DNA of 6,552 nt from contig JBFFUJ010000142.1 of the NCBI GenBank assembly GCA_041571375.1, positions 1 through 6,552 on the forward strand, read 5' to 3'. The notes under the pieces are model-generated. The model was given only the letters and a program-made list of their open reading frames with translations. It was not told where the DNA came from and ran no database searches. The stretch comes from CALKKN01 sp041571375. GTDB lineage: Bacteria; Pseudomonadota; Gammaproteobacteria; Xanthomonadales; SZUA-36. The position numbers were made by a program, and so were the translations under genes. This document shows, piece after piece, positions 1 through 5,664 of the stretch; position 1 is the first letter of the stretch; every line of letters begins with the position of its first letter.

Positions 1-479
1 AGTGTGTAACCGTAGCGATAGTCATCCCGCGGGAGAATACTGAGGCCGCGCACCGCGTGTCCGGCGATCCTGCTGGTGCCCCCAAGTTCGAGTGCGTAAC
101 ACCGTTCGGTCTGCGCCTGCTGGTCCGGCGGCAACCGAGGAAAGAATGACCGGCTGTAGGCCTGATCGGCCAGCACGGAGTGATCGTCTCCAAGGACCCA
201 GCGAACTCCGTCCGCGTCGCGCAGGACTTCGCGCGGCGCACCGGACACCGACACCAGGCGCTCCTGTATGCCCTCTTCGCCGGCGACGTGCGTGATGCGC
301 ATCGTGACGACGTCGTCACCCTGGACGTAAACGAAAGTTCCCTGATAGTCCATCTGGCTCATCGCCGCGGACATCCTTTCGAGCCATTCCCTTGGGGAGT
401 CCGGATTGCCGGCCTGGGTACCCGCCGCGAAGCCCAGGAAGGTGGCCGCAATCAGTGCCGAGATATGCCCCCGGTTCAT
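1..479 (-). CDS. rseB: Sigma-E regulatory protein RseB/MucB, N-terminal part (runs off left edge)
   Basis: RseB is a periplasmic protein that binds the periplasmic domain of the anti-sigma factor RseA, shields it from DegS cleavage, and releases it when it senses off-pathway lipopolysaccharide or lipoprotein. The first 159 codons are present. Residues 1-23 look like a Sec signal peptide: a basic start (MNRG), a hydrophobic core and a likely cleavage after TQA. The mature part opens with EWLERMSAAM and DYQGTFVYVQG (about 31-54), followed by the ITHV and ERLVSVSG strands, REVLRD (83-88) and RDDYRYGY near 151-158, all typical of the lipoprotein-carrier-like N-terminal domain of RseB/MucB. The ATG at 479 is preceded by GAGG four bases upstream and overlaps the rseA stop as ATGA, which points to translational coupling. 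The C-terminal domain is outside the window, so integrity of the gene cannot be judged. The order after rpoE-rseA supports the call. Confidence 0.94.
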   Translation of the reverse strand, partial: MNRGHISALIAATFLGFAAGTQAGNPDSPREWLERMSAAMSQMDYQGTFVYVQGDDVVTMRITHVAGEEGIQERLVSVSGAPREVLRDADGVRWVLGDDHSVLADQAYSRSFFPRLPPDQQAQTERCYALELGGTSRIAGHAVRGLSILPRDDYRYGYT

Positions 480-1120
480 CGAGCCTCGCTGGTGTCTTCC
501 GCGTCGGCACTCCGCCGGTCTTCCGCAGCCTGCTCGGGCAATTCCCCGGAGCCCTTAGCAGGCGTGAGCACGATGGGTACAAATGTGACAAAACCCCTTG
601 CACCGGACGAGCCGGCTGCCTGGTAATGGCGCAGCAAATAAGCATTCATGCGGCTGTCGCCGGCCGATTTTCCGGACAGGTTCGCCTGCTGGGACGCCGG
701 CGCCGGAGTCAGGCTCTGCGGGCTGGTGAATGCGGGAACCCCGGCAGGCTGCGCGACCTGGTTTCCTGCCGGCGCTCCCTCCTGACCGAGTGGCGCCACG
801 GCAAGTACGGCCATGACGGCCACCGAAGCCGCAATGGCGGCTCCCGCGACCGGCCTCAGCCAGCCGGACGTGAAACGACGGCCAGTGCTCGGCGCGTTCT
901 CACGCTCGATCGCGAGCCGCAGCCTTTCGGCCAGATTGTGTCCCGCCAGGCTCCCGTCCGAGTGACGCAGGCAGTCACGCGCCAGGTGATAGCGCGCCCA
1001 GGTGGCGCACAGTTCATCGTCTGCCCCCAGGCGACGGATCAGGAAGCGGCCGGTTTCCCGGTTGACCTCGCCATCCATCAGACTGGAGAGATGTTCATGC
1101 GATTCTTTGCTCATTGCCAT
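476..1120 (-). CDS. rseA: Anti-sigma-E factor RseA (MucA-like), inner-membrane protein
   Basis: RseA holds sigma-E inactive at the inner membrane and is degraded stepwise by DegS, RseP and cytoplasmic proteases under envelope stress. The 214-residue product has three parts. The cytoplasmic anti-sigma domain (about 1-75) contains LSSLMDGEV at 11-19 and WARYHLARDCLRH at 41-53, matching the LSALMDGE and YHLIRD signature of E. coli RseA. One hydrophobic membrane segment covers about 90-110. The periplasmic tail starts with a Pro/Ala/Gln-rich linker (about 111-150), then YLLRHYQAAG and GFVTFVPIV (161-184), which resembles the conserved RseA/MucA C-terminal motif. The start is ambiguous: ATG at 1120 (MAMSKES) or ATG at 1114 (MSKES); neither has a strong Shine-Dalgarno. 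The gene lies 19 nt after rpoE and overlaps rseB by ATGA, so it is co-transcribed with both. The identity rests on the N-terminal signature and the gene order; the tail is only loosely conserved in the family. Confidence 0.93.
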   Translation of the reverse strand: MAMSKESHEHLSSLMDGEVNRETGRFLIRRLGADDELCATWARYHLARDCLRHSDGSLAGHNLAERLRLAIERENAPSTGRRFTSGWLRPVAGAAIAASVAVMAVLAVAPLGQEGAPAGNQVAQPAGVPAFTSPQSLTPAPASQQANLSGKSAGDSRMNAYLLRHYQAAGSSGARGFVTFVPIVLTPAKGSGELPEQAAEDRRSADAEDTSEAR

Positions 1121-1139
1121 GTCCGTGCTTGATTCAACC

Positions 1140-1721
1140 TCAATCCCCTTCCAGCAGGGGCCGCAATTTCTGATCGATTGCCTCGCGCGCCCTGAAAATA
1201 CGTGAACGAACGGTACCGATTGGGCAATCCATCGTGACCGCGATGTCCTCGTAGCTCATGCCATCCATTTCCCGCAACATGATGGCCGTTCTCAGGTCAT
1301 CTGGCAGGGCCGCGATCGTCTTGAACACCGTTTGCTTGATCTCTTCCCTGAGAAGTTCATTTTCCGGTGTCCCCTGCTCCTTGAGACGACTTTCGAGGTC
1401 ATATTGTTCCGCATCTGCGGCGTCGATATCCGTCGACGGCGGCCGGCGCTTGCGTGAAACCAGCCAGTTCTTAGCCGTATTGATTGCGATGCGGTACAGC
1501 CAGGTATAGAAAGCGCTGTCCCCCCGGAAGCGGTCGATTGCGCGATAGGCTTTGATGAACGCTTCCTGCGCCACGTCCATGGCTTCGGCGGGATCCGACA
1601 CGTAGCGACCCACGAGGCTGATGATTCGATGCTGGTATTTGTTGATCAGCAGGTCGAAGGCTTTCTTGTCGCCCTTCTGCACCCGCTCGACCAGCAATTG
1701 GTCGACCTGCGCTTCGCTCAT
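1140..1721 (-). CDS. rpoE: RNA polymerase sigma-E factor (RpoE/AlgU, ECF group)
   Basis: This extracytoplasmic-function sigma factor directs RNA polymerase to envelope-stress promoters and is restrained by RseA. The product is 193 residues, against 191 in E. coli. Region sigma-2 spans about 10-90, with LVERVQKGDKKAF (10-22), VAQEAFIKAYRAIDRFRGD (50-68) and FYTWLYRIAINTAKNWLV (71-88), nearly identical to E. coli RpoE and covering the -10 recognition and core-binding segments. After a linker (KRRPPSTDIDA), sigma-4 spans about 125-190, with LPDDLRTAIMLREMDGMSYE (139-158) and the -35 recognition helix in CPIGTVRSRIFRAREAID (166-183). The ATG at 1721 was chosen because MSEAQVDQLLVERVQKGD aligns with the E. 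coli N-terminus and because GGAG sits 9 nt upstream. The frame stays open 38 more codons, to an ATG at 1835, but that extension has no counterpart in the family. It heads the rpoE-rseA-rseB operon and is probably autoregulated from the sigma-E-like promoter at 1883-1910. Confidence 0.98.
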   Translation of the reverse strand: MSEAQVDQLLVERVQKGDKKAFDLLINKYQHRIISLVGRYVSDPAEAMDVAQEAFIKAYRAIDRFRGDSAFYTWLYRIAINTAKNWLVSRKRRPPSTDIDAADAEQYDLESRLKEQGTPENELLREEIKQTVFKTIAALPDDLRTAIMLREMDGMSYEDIAVTMDCPIGTVRSRIFRAREAIDQKLRPLLEGD

Positions 1722-1882
1722 GCGCGCACGCTCCGGCTCTCCCTCGTTGCATTGCCAGGCAGTCTGCACGGTTTCGCTGCTCGAACCGGATGCCACCACC
1801 CGGAGCTGCGAAACCCTCTGCGCCGTTATCACCATTGGCTCCCTCGCTTGAGCATAGCATGGGTCCTGCTCTTACTGAGGCC

Positions 1883-1910
1883 TATGACAGAAACCCCCGG
1901 GTGGAGTTCC
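1883..1910 (-). promoter_or_regulatory. Candidate sigma-E-type promoter of the rpoE operon
   Basis: Reading the minus strand, GGAACTC at 1910-1904 resembles the sigma-E -35 element (GGAACTT), and TCATA at 1887-1883 resembles its -10 element (TCTGA/TCAAA type). GAACTC and TCATA are separated by 16 nt, within the usual range. Transcription would begin near 1876, leaving a leader of about 155 nt before the rpoE ATG at 1721. Autoregulation of rpoE by its own product is well known in gammaproteobacteria. The -35 match is good and the -10 match is moderate, so this is a motif-based inference. Confidence 0.55.
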
Positions 1911-1943
1911 CTAAGAATGTCAGTTTCTTGACGGAACGCCGGG

Positions 1944-1972
1944 ATGCAAGTTGCCGGGGCCAATGCGATAAT
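1944..1972 (+). promoter_or_regulatory. Candidate sigma-70 extended -10 promoter for the ALDH7 gene
   Basis: GATAAT at 1967-1972 matches five of six bases of the -10 consensus and is preceded by TGC at 1964-1966, forming an extended -10 (TGnGATAAT). A poor -35 (ATGCAA, 1944-1949) lies 17 nt upstream. Initiation would be near 1979, giving a leader of about 47 nt. This is only a motif match in a GC-rich region, but it is the best one upstream of the gene. Confidence 0.35.
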
Positions 1973-2025
1973 GCGGTGCTGGATCGGGCATCCTCCGAAA
2001 CCCTGGAAAGGATTGGGACTCACCT

Positions 2026-3543
2026 ATGGAATTTCTCGAAAAACTGGGCATCGAGGCACACAATCCCGGGGCCTGCTTTGGCCACGGCGAATGGGCGTTG
2101 ACGCAGGACAAGGGCATTATCGATTGCATCAATCCGGCCAACGGCGAGACCATCGCCCAGGTCTACGGCGCCTCGGTCGACGACTACGACCGGGTCATCA
2201 ACACCGCCAGAGGCGTGTTCGAGGAGTGGCGCGTAATGCCCGCCCCACGCCGTGGCGAGGCCGTCCGCCTGTGTACCGAGGCCCTGCGGCGGTACAAGGA
2301 TGCGCTCGGCAGCCTGGTCAGCCTGGAGATGGGCAAGATCAAGGCCGAAGGCGATGGCGAGGTGCAGGAGATGATTGACATCGGCGATTTCGCGGTCGGA
2401 CAGTCCCGGATGCTGTATGGACTCACCATGCACTCCGAACGCCCCAACCACCGCATGTACGAGCAGTGGCATCCGTATGGCGTCGTCGGCGTCATTTCAG
2501 CATTCAACTTCCCGGTTGCGGTCTGGGCCTGGAATGCCTTCATCGCCGCGATCTGTGGCAATGCAACGGTCTGGAAACCCTCACCCAAGGGGGCCCTGTG
2601 CTGTCTGGCCGTCCAGAAGATCTGCAACGAGGCCCTCGACCGGGGCGGATTTCCGCCGGTTTTTCTCAGCTTCATGGAACCCGGGCACTCCCTGGCGGAA
2701 CGTTTTGTCGACGACGAACGAATCGATCTGCTGTCGTTTACCGGTTCCACGGCCGTGGGGCGCAAGGTCGGCATGCGGGTCGCGGCCCGCATGGGGCGCA
2801 GCCTGCTGGAGCTTGGCGGCAACAATGCCATCATCCTGGACGAAACGGCTGACCTCGAGATGGCGGTACCCGGTATCGTCTTCGGCGCGGTCGGCACAGC
2901 CGGTCAGCGCTGCACGACCACCCGGCGCCTGTTTGTGCACGAAAACATTCTCGACCGCGTCAGCCAGGCGCTGGTCAACGCCTATGAGCAGGTCCGAATC
3001 GGGGACCCCCTGGATCCGCATACCCTGATGGGGCCGCTGACCGACCCAGCCAGCGTCCAGCGGTTCGAAGCGGCCGTGGCCAACGCCTGCGATGCCGGTG
3101 GCGAGGTCCTGACCGGCGGCCAGCGGATCGAAGGCCCGGGCAACTTTGTCCAACCGACCGTCATCAAGGCCCGAAACGAGTGGGATATCGTCCAGCAAGA
3201 GACCTTCGCGCCGATTCTGTATGTGATCCCGTTCACTGACCTGGCCGATGCCATCCGCATGCAGAACGATGTCCGGCAGGGGCTGTCGTCGGCCATCTTC
3301 ACCTCCGACCTGCGTCATGCGGAGCTGTTTCTCTCCTCGGTGGGATCGGATTGTGGCATCGCCAACGTCAATATCGGCACATCCGGGGCGGAGATCGGCG
3401 GCGCCTTCGGTGGCGAGAAAGAGACCGGCGGCGGCCGCGAATCCGGTTCGGATGCCTGGAAGGCGTACATGCGCCGGCAGACGAACACGATCAATTGGGG
3501 CAATGAGCTACCGCTCGCCCAGGGTATCCGCTTCGAGCTCTGA
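2026..3543 (+). CDS. amaB: ALDH7-family aldehyde dehydrogenase, probable L-piperidine-6-carboxylate / alpha-aminoadipate semialdehyde dehydrogenase
   Basis: This NAD(P)+-dependent enzyme probably oxidises 2-aminoadipate 6-semialdehyde, in equilibrium with piperidine-6-carboxylate, to 2-aminoadipate in lysine or pipecolate breakdown. The product has 505 residues, the normal length for ALDH7 (antiquitin, AmaB, Pcd). Visible residues are the oxyanion Asn161 in FNFP, the cofactor-binding Lys184 in WKPSP, FTGS at 238-241, the general-base Glu262 in ELGGNN, and the catalytic Cys296 in GQRCTTTRR. ETFAPI near 392 carries the cofactor-ribose Glu. The C-terminal block GAEIGGAFGGEKETGGGRES, followed by DAWKAYMRRQTNTINW, is the subfamily signature that separates ALDH7 from succinate-semialdehyde or betaine-aldehyde dehydrogenases. 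The ATG at 2026 has GGGA 7 nt upstream and gives the usual N-terminus. It is divergent from rpoE and 23 nt ahead of pyrD. The family call is firm; the substrate is inferred from the subfamily and from gcdH nearby. Confidence 0.95.
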   Translation: MEFLEKLGIEAHNPGACFGHGEWALTQDKGIIDCINPANGETIAQVYGASVDDYDRVINTARGVFEEWRVMPAPRRGEAVRLCTEALRRYKDALGSLVSLEMGKIKAEGDGEVQEMIDIGDFAVGQSRMLYGLTMHSERPNHRMYEQWHPYGVVGVISAFNFPVAVWAWNAFIAAICGNATVWKPSPKGALCCLAVQKICNEALDRGGFPPVFLSFMEPGHSLAERFVDDERIDLLSFTGSTAVGRKVGMRVAARMGRSLLELGGNNAIILDETADLEMAVPGIVFGAVGTAGQRCTTTRRLFVHENILDRVSQALVNAYEQVRIGDPLDPHTLMGPLTDPASVQRFEAAVANACDAGGEVLTGGQRIEGPGNFVQPTVIKARNEWDIVQQETFAPILYVIPFTDLADAIRMQNDVRQGLSSAIFTSDLRHAELFLSSVGSDCGIANVNIGTSGAEIGGAFGGEKETGGGRESGSDAWKAYMRRQTNTINWGNELPLAQGIRFEL

Positions 3544-3566
3544 CCCGGCTCCCAATCACCGTACCC

Positions 3567-4592
3567 ATGCTCTACGAGATTGCCCGCAAAGCGCTGTTCG
3601 CCACGGATCCCGAGACGGCCCACGAGTTGTCTCTGGAGAGCCTGAAACTGGGCCATCAACTCGGCGCAACCCGGCTATTCTGCAAAACGCGGAGCCTGCC
3701 GGTGCGCTGCATGGGGCTCGAGTTCCCCAATCCAGTGGGGGTGGCGCCCGGACTCGACAAGAACGGTGATTATTTCGAGGCTCTCGGCGACCTCGGTTTC
3801 GGCTTCATCGAGATCGGCACGGTGACTCCGAGGAAGCAGCCAGGGAACCCCAGGCCCCGGGTCTTCCGGCTGGTCGAGGCCAAGGCCATGATCAACCGCC
3901 TGGGATTCAACAACAAGGGCGTCGATCACCTGGTTCGTCAGGTCAGGAAGCGCCGTTACGAGGGCATCCTGGGCATCAACATCGGCAAGAATTTCGACAC
4001 CCCGATCGAGAATGCGGCAGACGACTATCTGCACTGCCTGGACAGGGTCTATCCCTATGCCGACTACGTGACGATCAATATCTCGTCCCCGAACACGGAG
4101 AATCTGCGGGATCTGCAGCAGGAGACCGAACTCGAGCAGCTGCTGGACGCCCTCGAGCGAAGGCGCGCGGGATTGAGCGAGCAGCACGGCCGGCGTGTGC
4201 CCCTGGCGGTCAAGGTGGCACCCGACCTCGACGACGGCCAGGTCCGCGCGATCGCGAGAGTGATCACGGACCATGGCATCGACGGCGTGATCGCGACCAA
4301 CACGACCATCAGCCGCGAGGGAGTCGAGGGCATGAAGCATGCCGACGAGTCGGGCGGGCTCTCCGGCGCCCCGCTGAAGGACCGGGCTGACCAGGTGCTC
4401 GCTGCCCTGCGCGCGGAACTGCCCGATGCCATTTCACTGATCGGAGTCGGCGGCATCACCCGGGGGCAGGACGCCGTCGACAAGCTCGAACTCGGCGCCC
4501 AGGCGGTGCAGTTCTATACCGGCATGGTTTACCGTGGACCCGACCTCGTGGACGAGTGCCTGCGAGCCATCGCGGCGCGCAGGCAGGAATGA
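3567..4592 (+). CDS. pyrD: Dihydroorotate dehydrogenase (quinone), class 2
   Basis: PyrD oxidises dihydroorotate to orotate, the fourth step of UMP synthesis, using FMN and passing electrons to membrane ubiquinone. The 341-residue product matches class 2 enzymes (E. coli, 336). The N-terminal extension (about 1-40, LYEIARKALFATDPETAHEL) is the amphipathic helical membrane- and quinone-binding domain that class 1 enzymes lack. The barrel follows, with PVGVAPGLDKNGD (56-68, Lys65), FIEIGTVTP (80-88), INRLGFNNKG (109-118), GINIGKN (136-142) and NISSPNTENLR (171-181) carrying the catalytic Ser174; the position is typical of class 2, where class 1 has Cys. AVKVAPDLDD contains Lys216, IATNTT is at 242-247, and GVGGI (293-297) binds the FMN phosphate. 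The ATG at 3567 gives the expected N-terminus, but no clear Shine-Dalgarno precedes it. It lies 23 nt after the aldehyde dehydrogenase gene, and its stop overlaps the murB start. Confidence 0.98.
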   Translation: MLYEIARKALFATDPETAHELSLESLKLGHQLGATRLFCKTRSLPVRCMGLEFPNPVGVAPGLDKNGDYFEALGDLGFGFIEIGTVTPRKQPGNPRPRVFRLVEAKAMINRLGFNNKGVDHLVRQVRKRRYEGILGINIGKNFDTPIENAADDYLHCLDRVYPYADYVTINISSPNTENLRDLQQETELEQLLDALERRRAGLSEQHGRRVPLAVKVAPDLDDGQVRAIARVITDHGIDGVIATNTTISREGVEGMKHADESGGLSGAPLKDRADQVLAALRAELPDAISLIGVGGITRGQDAVDKLELGAQAVQFYTGMVYRGPDLVDECLRAIAARRQE

Positions 4593-5608
4593 AGGTCATC
4601 GAGAAACCCTCCCTGAAGGCGCTCAACACCTTCAGCGTCGAAGCGAACGCCAGTCTGCTGATCGGCATCGAAAAAGAGGAAGACGTCCTCGAACTCCCCT
4701 GCTTCGACCCCAACCGGGATTACCTGCTGGGCGACGGCAGCAATACACTGTTCGTCAGCAACGTGCCGGGAACGGTTTACCACAATCGACTCCTGGGCAA
4801 GGAGATTATCGAATCCTATGGCGGGCACGCCCTCATCGAAGTCGGGGCCGGGGAGAACTGGCACGGCCTGGTCTGCTGGGCGCTGGATCGGGAACTGTTC
4901 GGGCTCGAAAACCTGGCCCTCATACCCGGGCGGGCCGGCGCCGCGCCCATCCAGAACATCGGCGCCTACGGCGCGGAGCTGTCCAGCGTGCTGGACAGCG
5001 TCACCGCCTGGGACTGGCAGCGCGCTGCATGGGTCCGATTCACTCGCGAAGACTGCCAGCTGGGGTATCGCGACAGCCTGTTCAGGTCCGGGCCACCGGG
5101 CCACTACCTGATCACTTCCATTCGTCTGAGACTGTCGCGACGATTCGAGCCGCGGCTCGAATACCCTGAGCTGCGTTCGGAGTTATCCGCCATGGGCCTG
5201 GATAAGCCTTCGGCTCGGGATGTCAGCAACGCGGTCATACGCCTGCGCCGCCGGAAACTGCCCGACCCGGAAGCCATCGGCAACGCGGGCAGTTTCTTCA
5301 AGAACCCGCTGGTTAGTGAAAAGCGCGGACGCACGCTCGCCCGGCAGCATCCCGGGTTGGCGATCTGGCCGGCCAGGCCTGGCTGGTCGAAGCTTTCGGC
5401 CGCGTGGATGGTCGAGCGCTGCGGGCTGAAAGGCCTTCGCCAGGGCGACGCCGGCGTGTCAGCACAACACGCGCTGGTGCTCGTGAACCATGGACGGGCG
5501 AGTGGCCGCGACATCGCGCGGCTGGCGGACCACGTCAAAAACGCGGTCGCGGAACGTTTCGAAGTCGAACTCGAACCCGAGCCGACGCTGGTCGAGTTTC
5601 CGCAATAG
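4589..5608 (+). CDS. murB: UDP-N-acetylenolpyruvoylglucosamine reductase, type I
   Basis: MurB is a cytoplasmic FAD enzyme that uses NADPH to reduce UDP-GlcNAc-enolpyruvate to UDP-MurNAc, the second committed step of peptidoglycan precursor synthesis. The 339-residue product is close to E. coli MurB (342) in length and layout. The FAD domain shows LKALNTFSVEA (9-19), LLGDGSNTLF (46-55), VGAGENWHGLV (85-95) and GLENLALIPGRAGAAPIQNI (105-124) with GAYG after it. The substrate domain has GYRDSLF (159-165), with Arg161 at the active site, and GNAGSFFKNP (231-240), whose Ser235 is the expected proton donor. LEPE at 328-331 supplies the conserved Glu331. The loop between the last two motifs fits type I. 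The ATG at 4589 shares bases with the pyrD stop (ATGA) and aligns with known N-termini; the in-frame ATG at 4556 would add 11 residues unlike the family. Translation is probably coupled to pyrD. Confidence 0.97.
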   Translation: MKVIEKPSLKALNTFSVEANASLLIGIEKEEDVLELPCFDPNRDYLLGDGSNTLFVSNVPGTVYHNRLLGKEIIESYGGHALIEVGAGENWHGLVCWALDRELFGLENLALIPGRAGAAPIQNIGAYGAELSSVLDSVTAWDWQRAAWVRFTREDCQLGYRDSLFRSGPPGHYLITSIRLRLSRRFEPRLEYPELRSELSAMGLDKPSARDVSNAVIRLRRRKLPDPEAIGNAGSFFKNPLVSEKRGRTLARQHPGLAIWPARPGWSKLSAAWMVERCGLKGLRQGDAGVSAQHALVLVNHGRASGRDIARLADHVKNAVAERFEVELEPEPTLVEFPQ

Positions 5609-5627
5609 TCCCCGGCCATTGCGGGAA
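5598..5627. other. Inverted repeat at the murB end / convergent junction, possible weak terminator
   Basis: CCGCAAT (5600-5606) pairs perfectly with ATTGCGG (5618-5624) across an 11-base loop, and TT/AA extends the stem after a one-base bulge. The left arm includes the first base of the murB stop codon. The hairpin could form on either strand, between two converging genes, which is where a bidirectional terminator would be useful. No T-run follows the stem on either strand, so classical Rho-independent termination is doubtful; it might act as an RNA 3' end stabiliser or be chance. Confidence 0.35.
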
Positions 5628-5664
5628 CCCCTGACGATCCAGCCGTAATCGCGGGCAGAACGCC

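Larger units (their letters stand above)
1722..2025. other. Divergent intergenic region between rpoE and the ALDH7 gene
   Basis: These 304 bases separate two genes transcribed away from each other. They hold the sigma-E-like promoter for rpoE (1883-1910, minus), a weak extended -10 promoter candidate for the aldehyde dehydrogenase (1944-1972, plus), and the rpoE ribosome-binding site (GGAG, 9 nt before 1721). On the minus strand, two frames are open from ATGs at 1860 and 1835 into the rpoE gene; the second is in frame with rpoE. No tRNA, convincing riboswitch or repeat was recognised here. Confidence 0.6.

Noticed and set aside
392..1132. A 246-codon plus-strand open frame opposite rseA/rseB
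   Set aside because: Its translation is Arg/Gly/Pro-rich without recognisable domains, while the opposite strand encodes the expected operon members.
1722..1835. N-terminal extension of rpoE starting at the ATG at 1835
   Set aside because: The extra 38 residues do not resemble sigma-E proteins, while the ATG at 1721 has a good GGAG and gives the E. coli-like N-terminus and length.
1928..1933. TTGACG as a -35 box for the ALDH7 gene
   Set aside because: No acceptable -10 lies 16-18 nt downstream; the GATAAT at 1967 is 33 nt away.
2020..3318. Long minus-strand open frames opposite the ALDH7 gene (about 2020-2472, 2184-2897, 2581-3318)
   Set aside because: They are antisense to a clearly conserved enzyme, show no recognisable domain, and are expected from codon bias in GC-rich DNA.
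3675..4483. Minus-strand open frames opposite pyrD
   Set aside because: No family resemblance; they are shadows of the conserved PyrD frame.
4556..4588. murB start at the ATG at 4556
   Set aside because: It adds 11 residues lying wholly inside the pyrD end; the ATG at 4589 overlaps the pyrD stop as ATGA and matches the family start.
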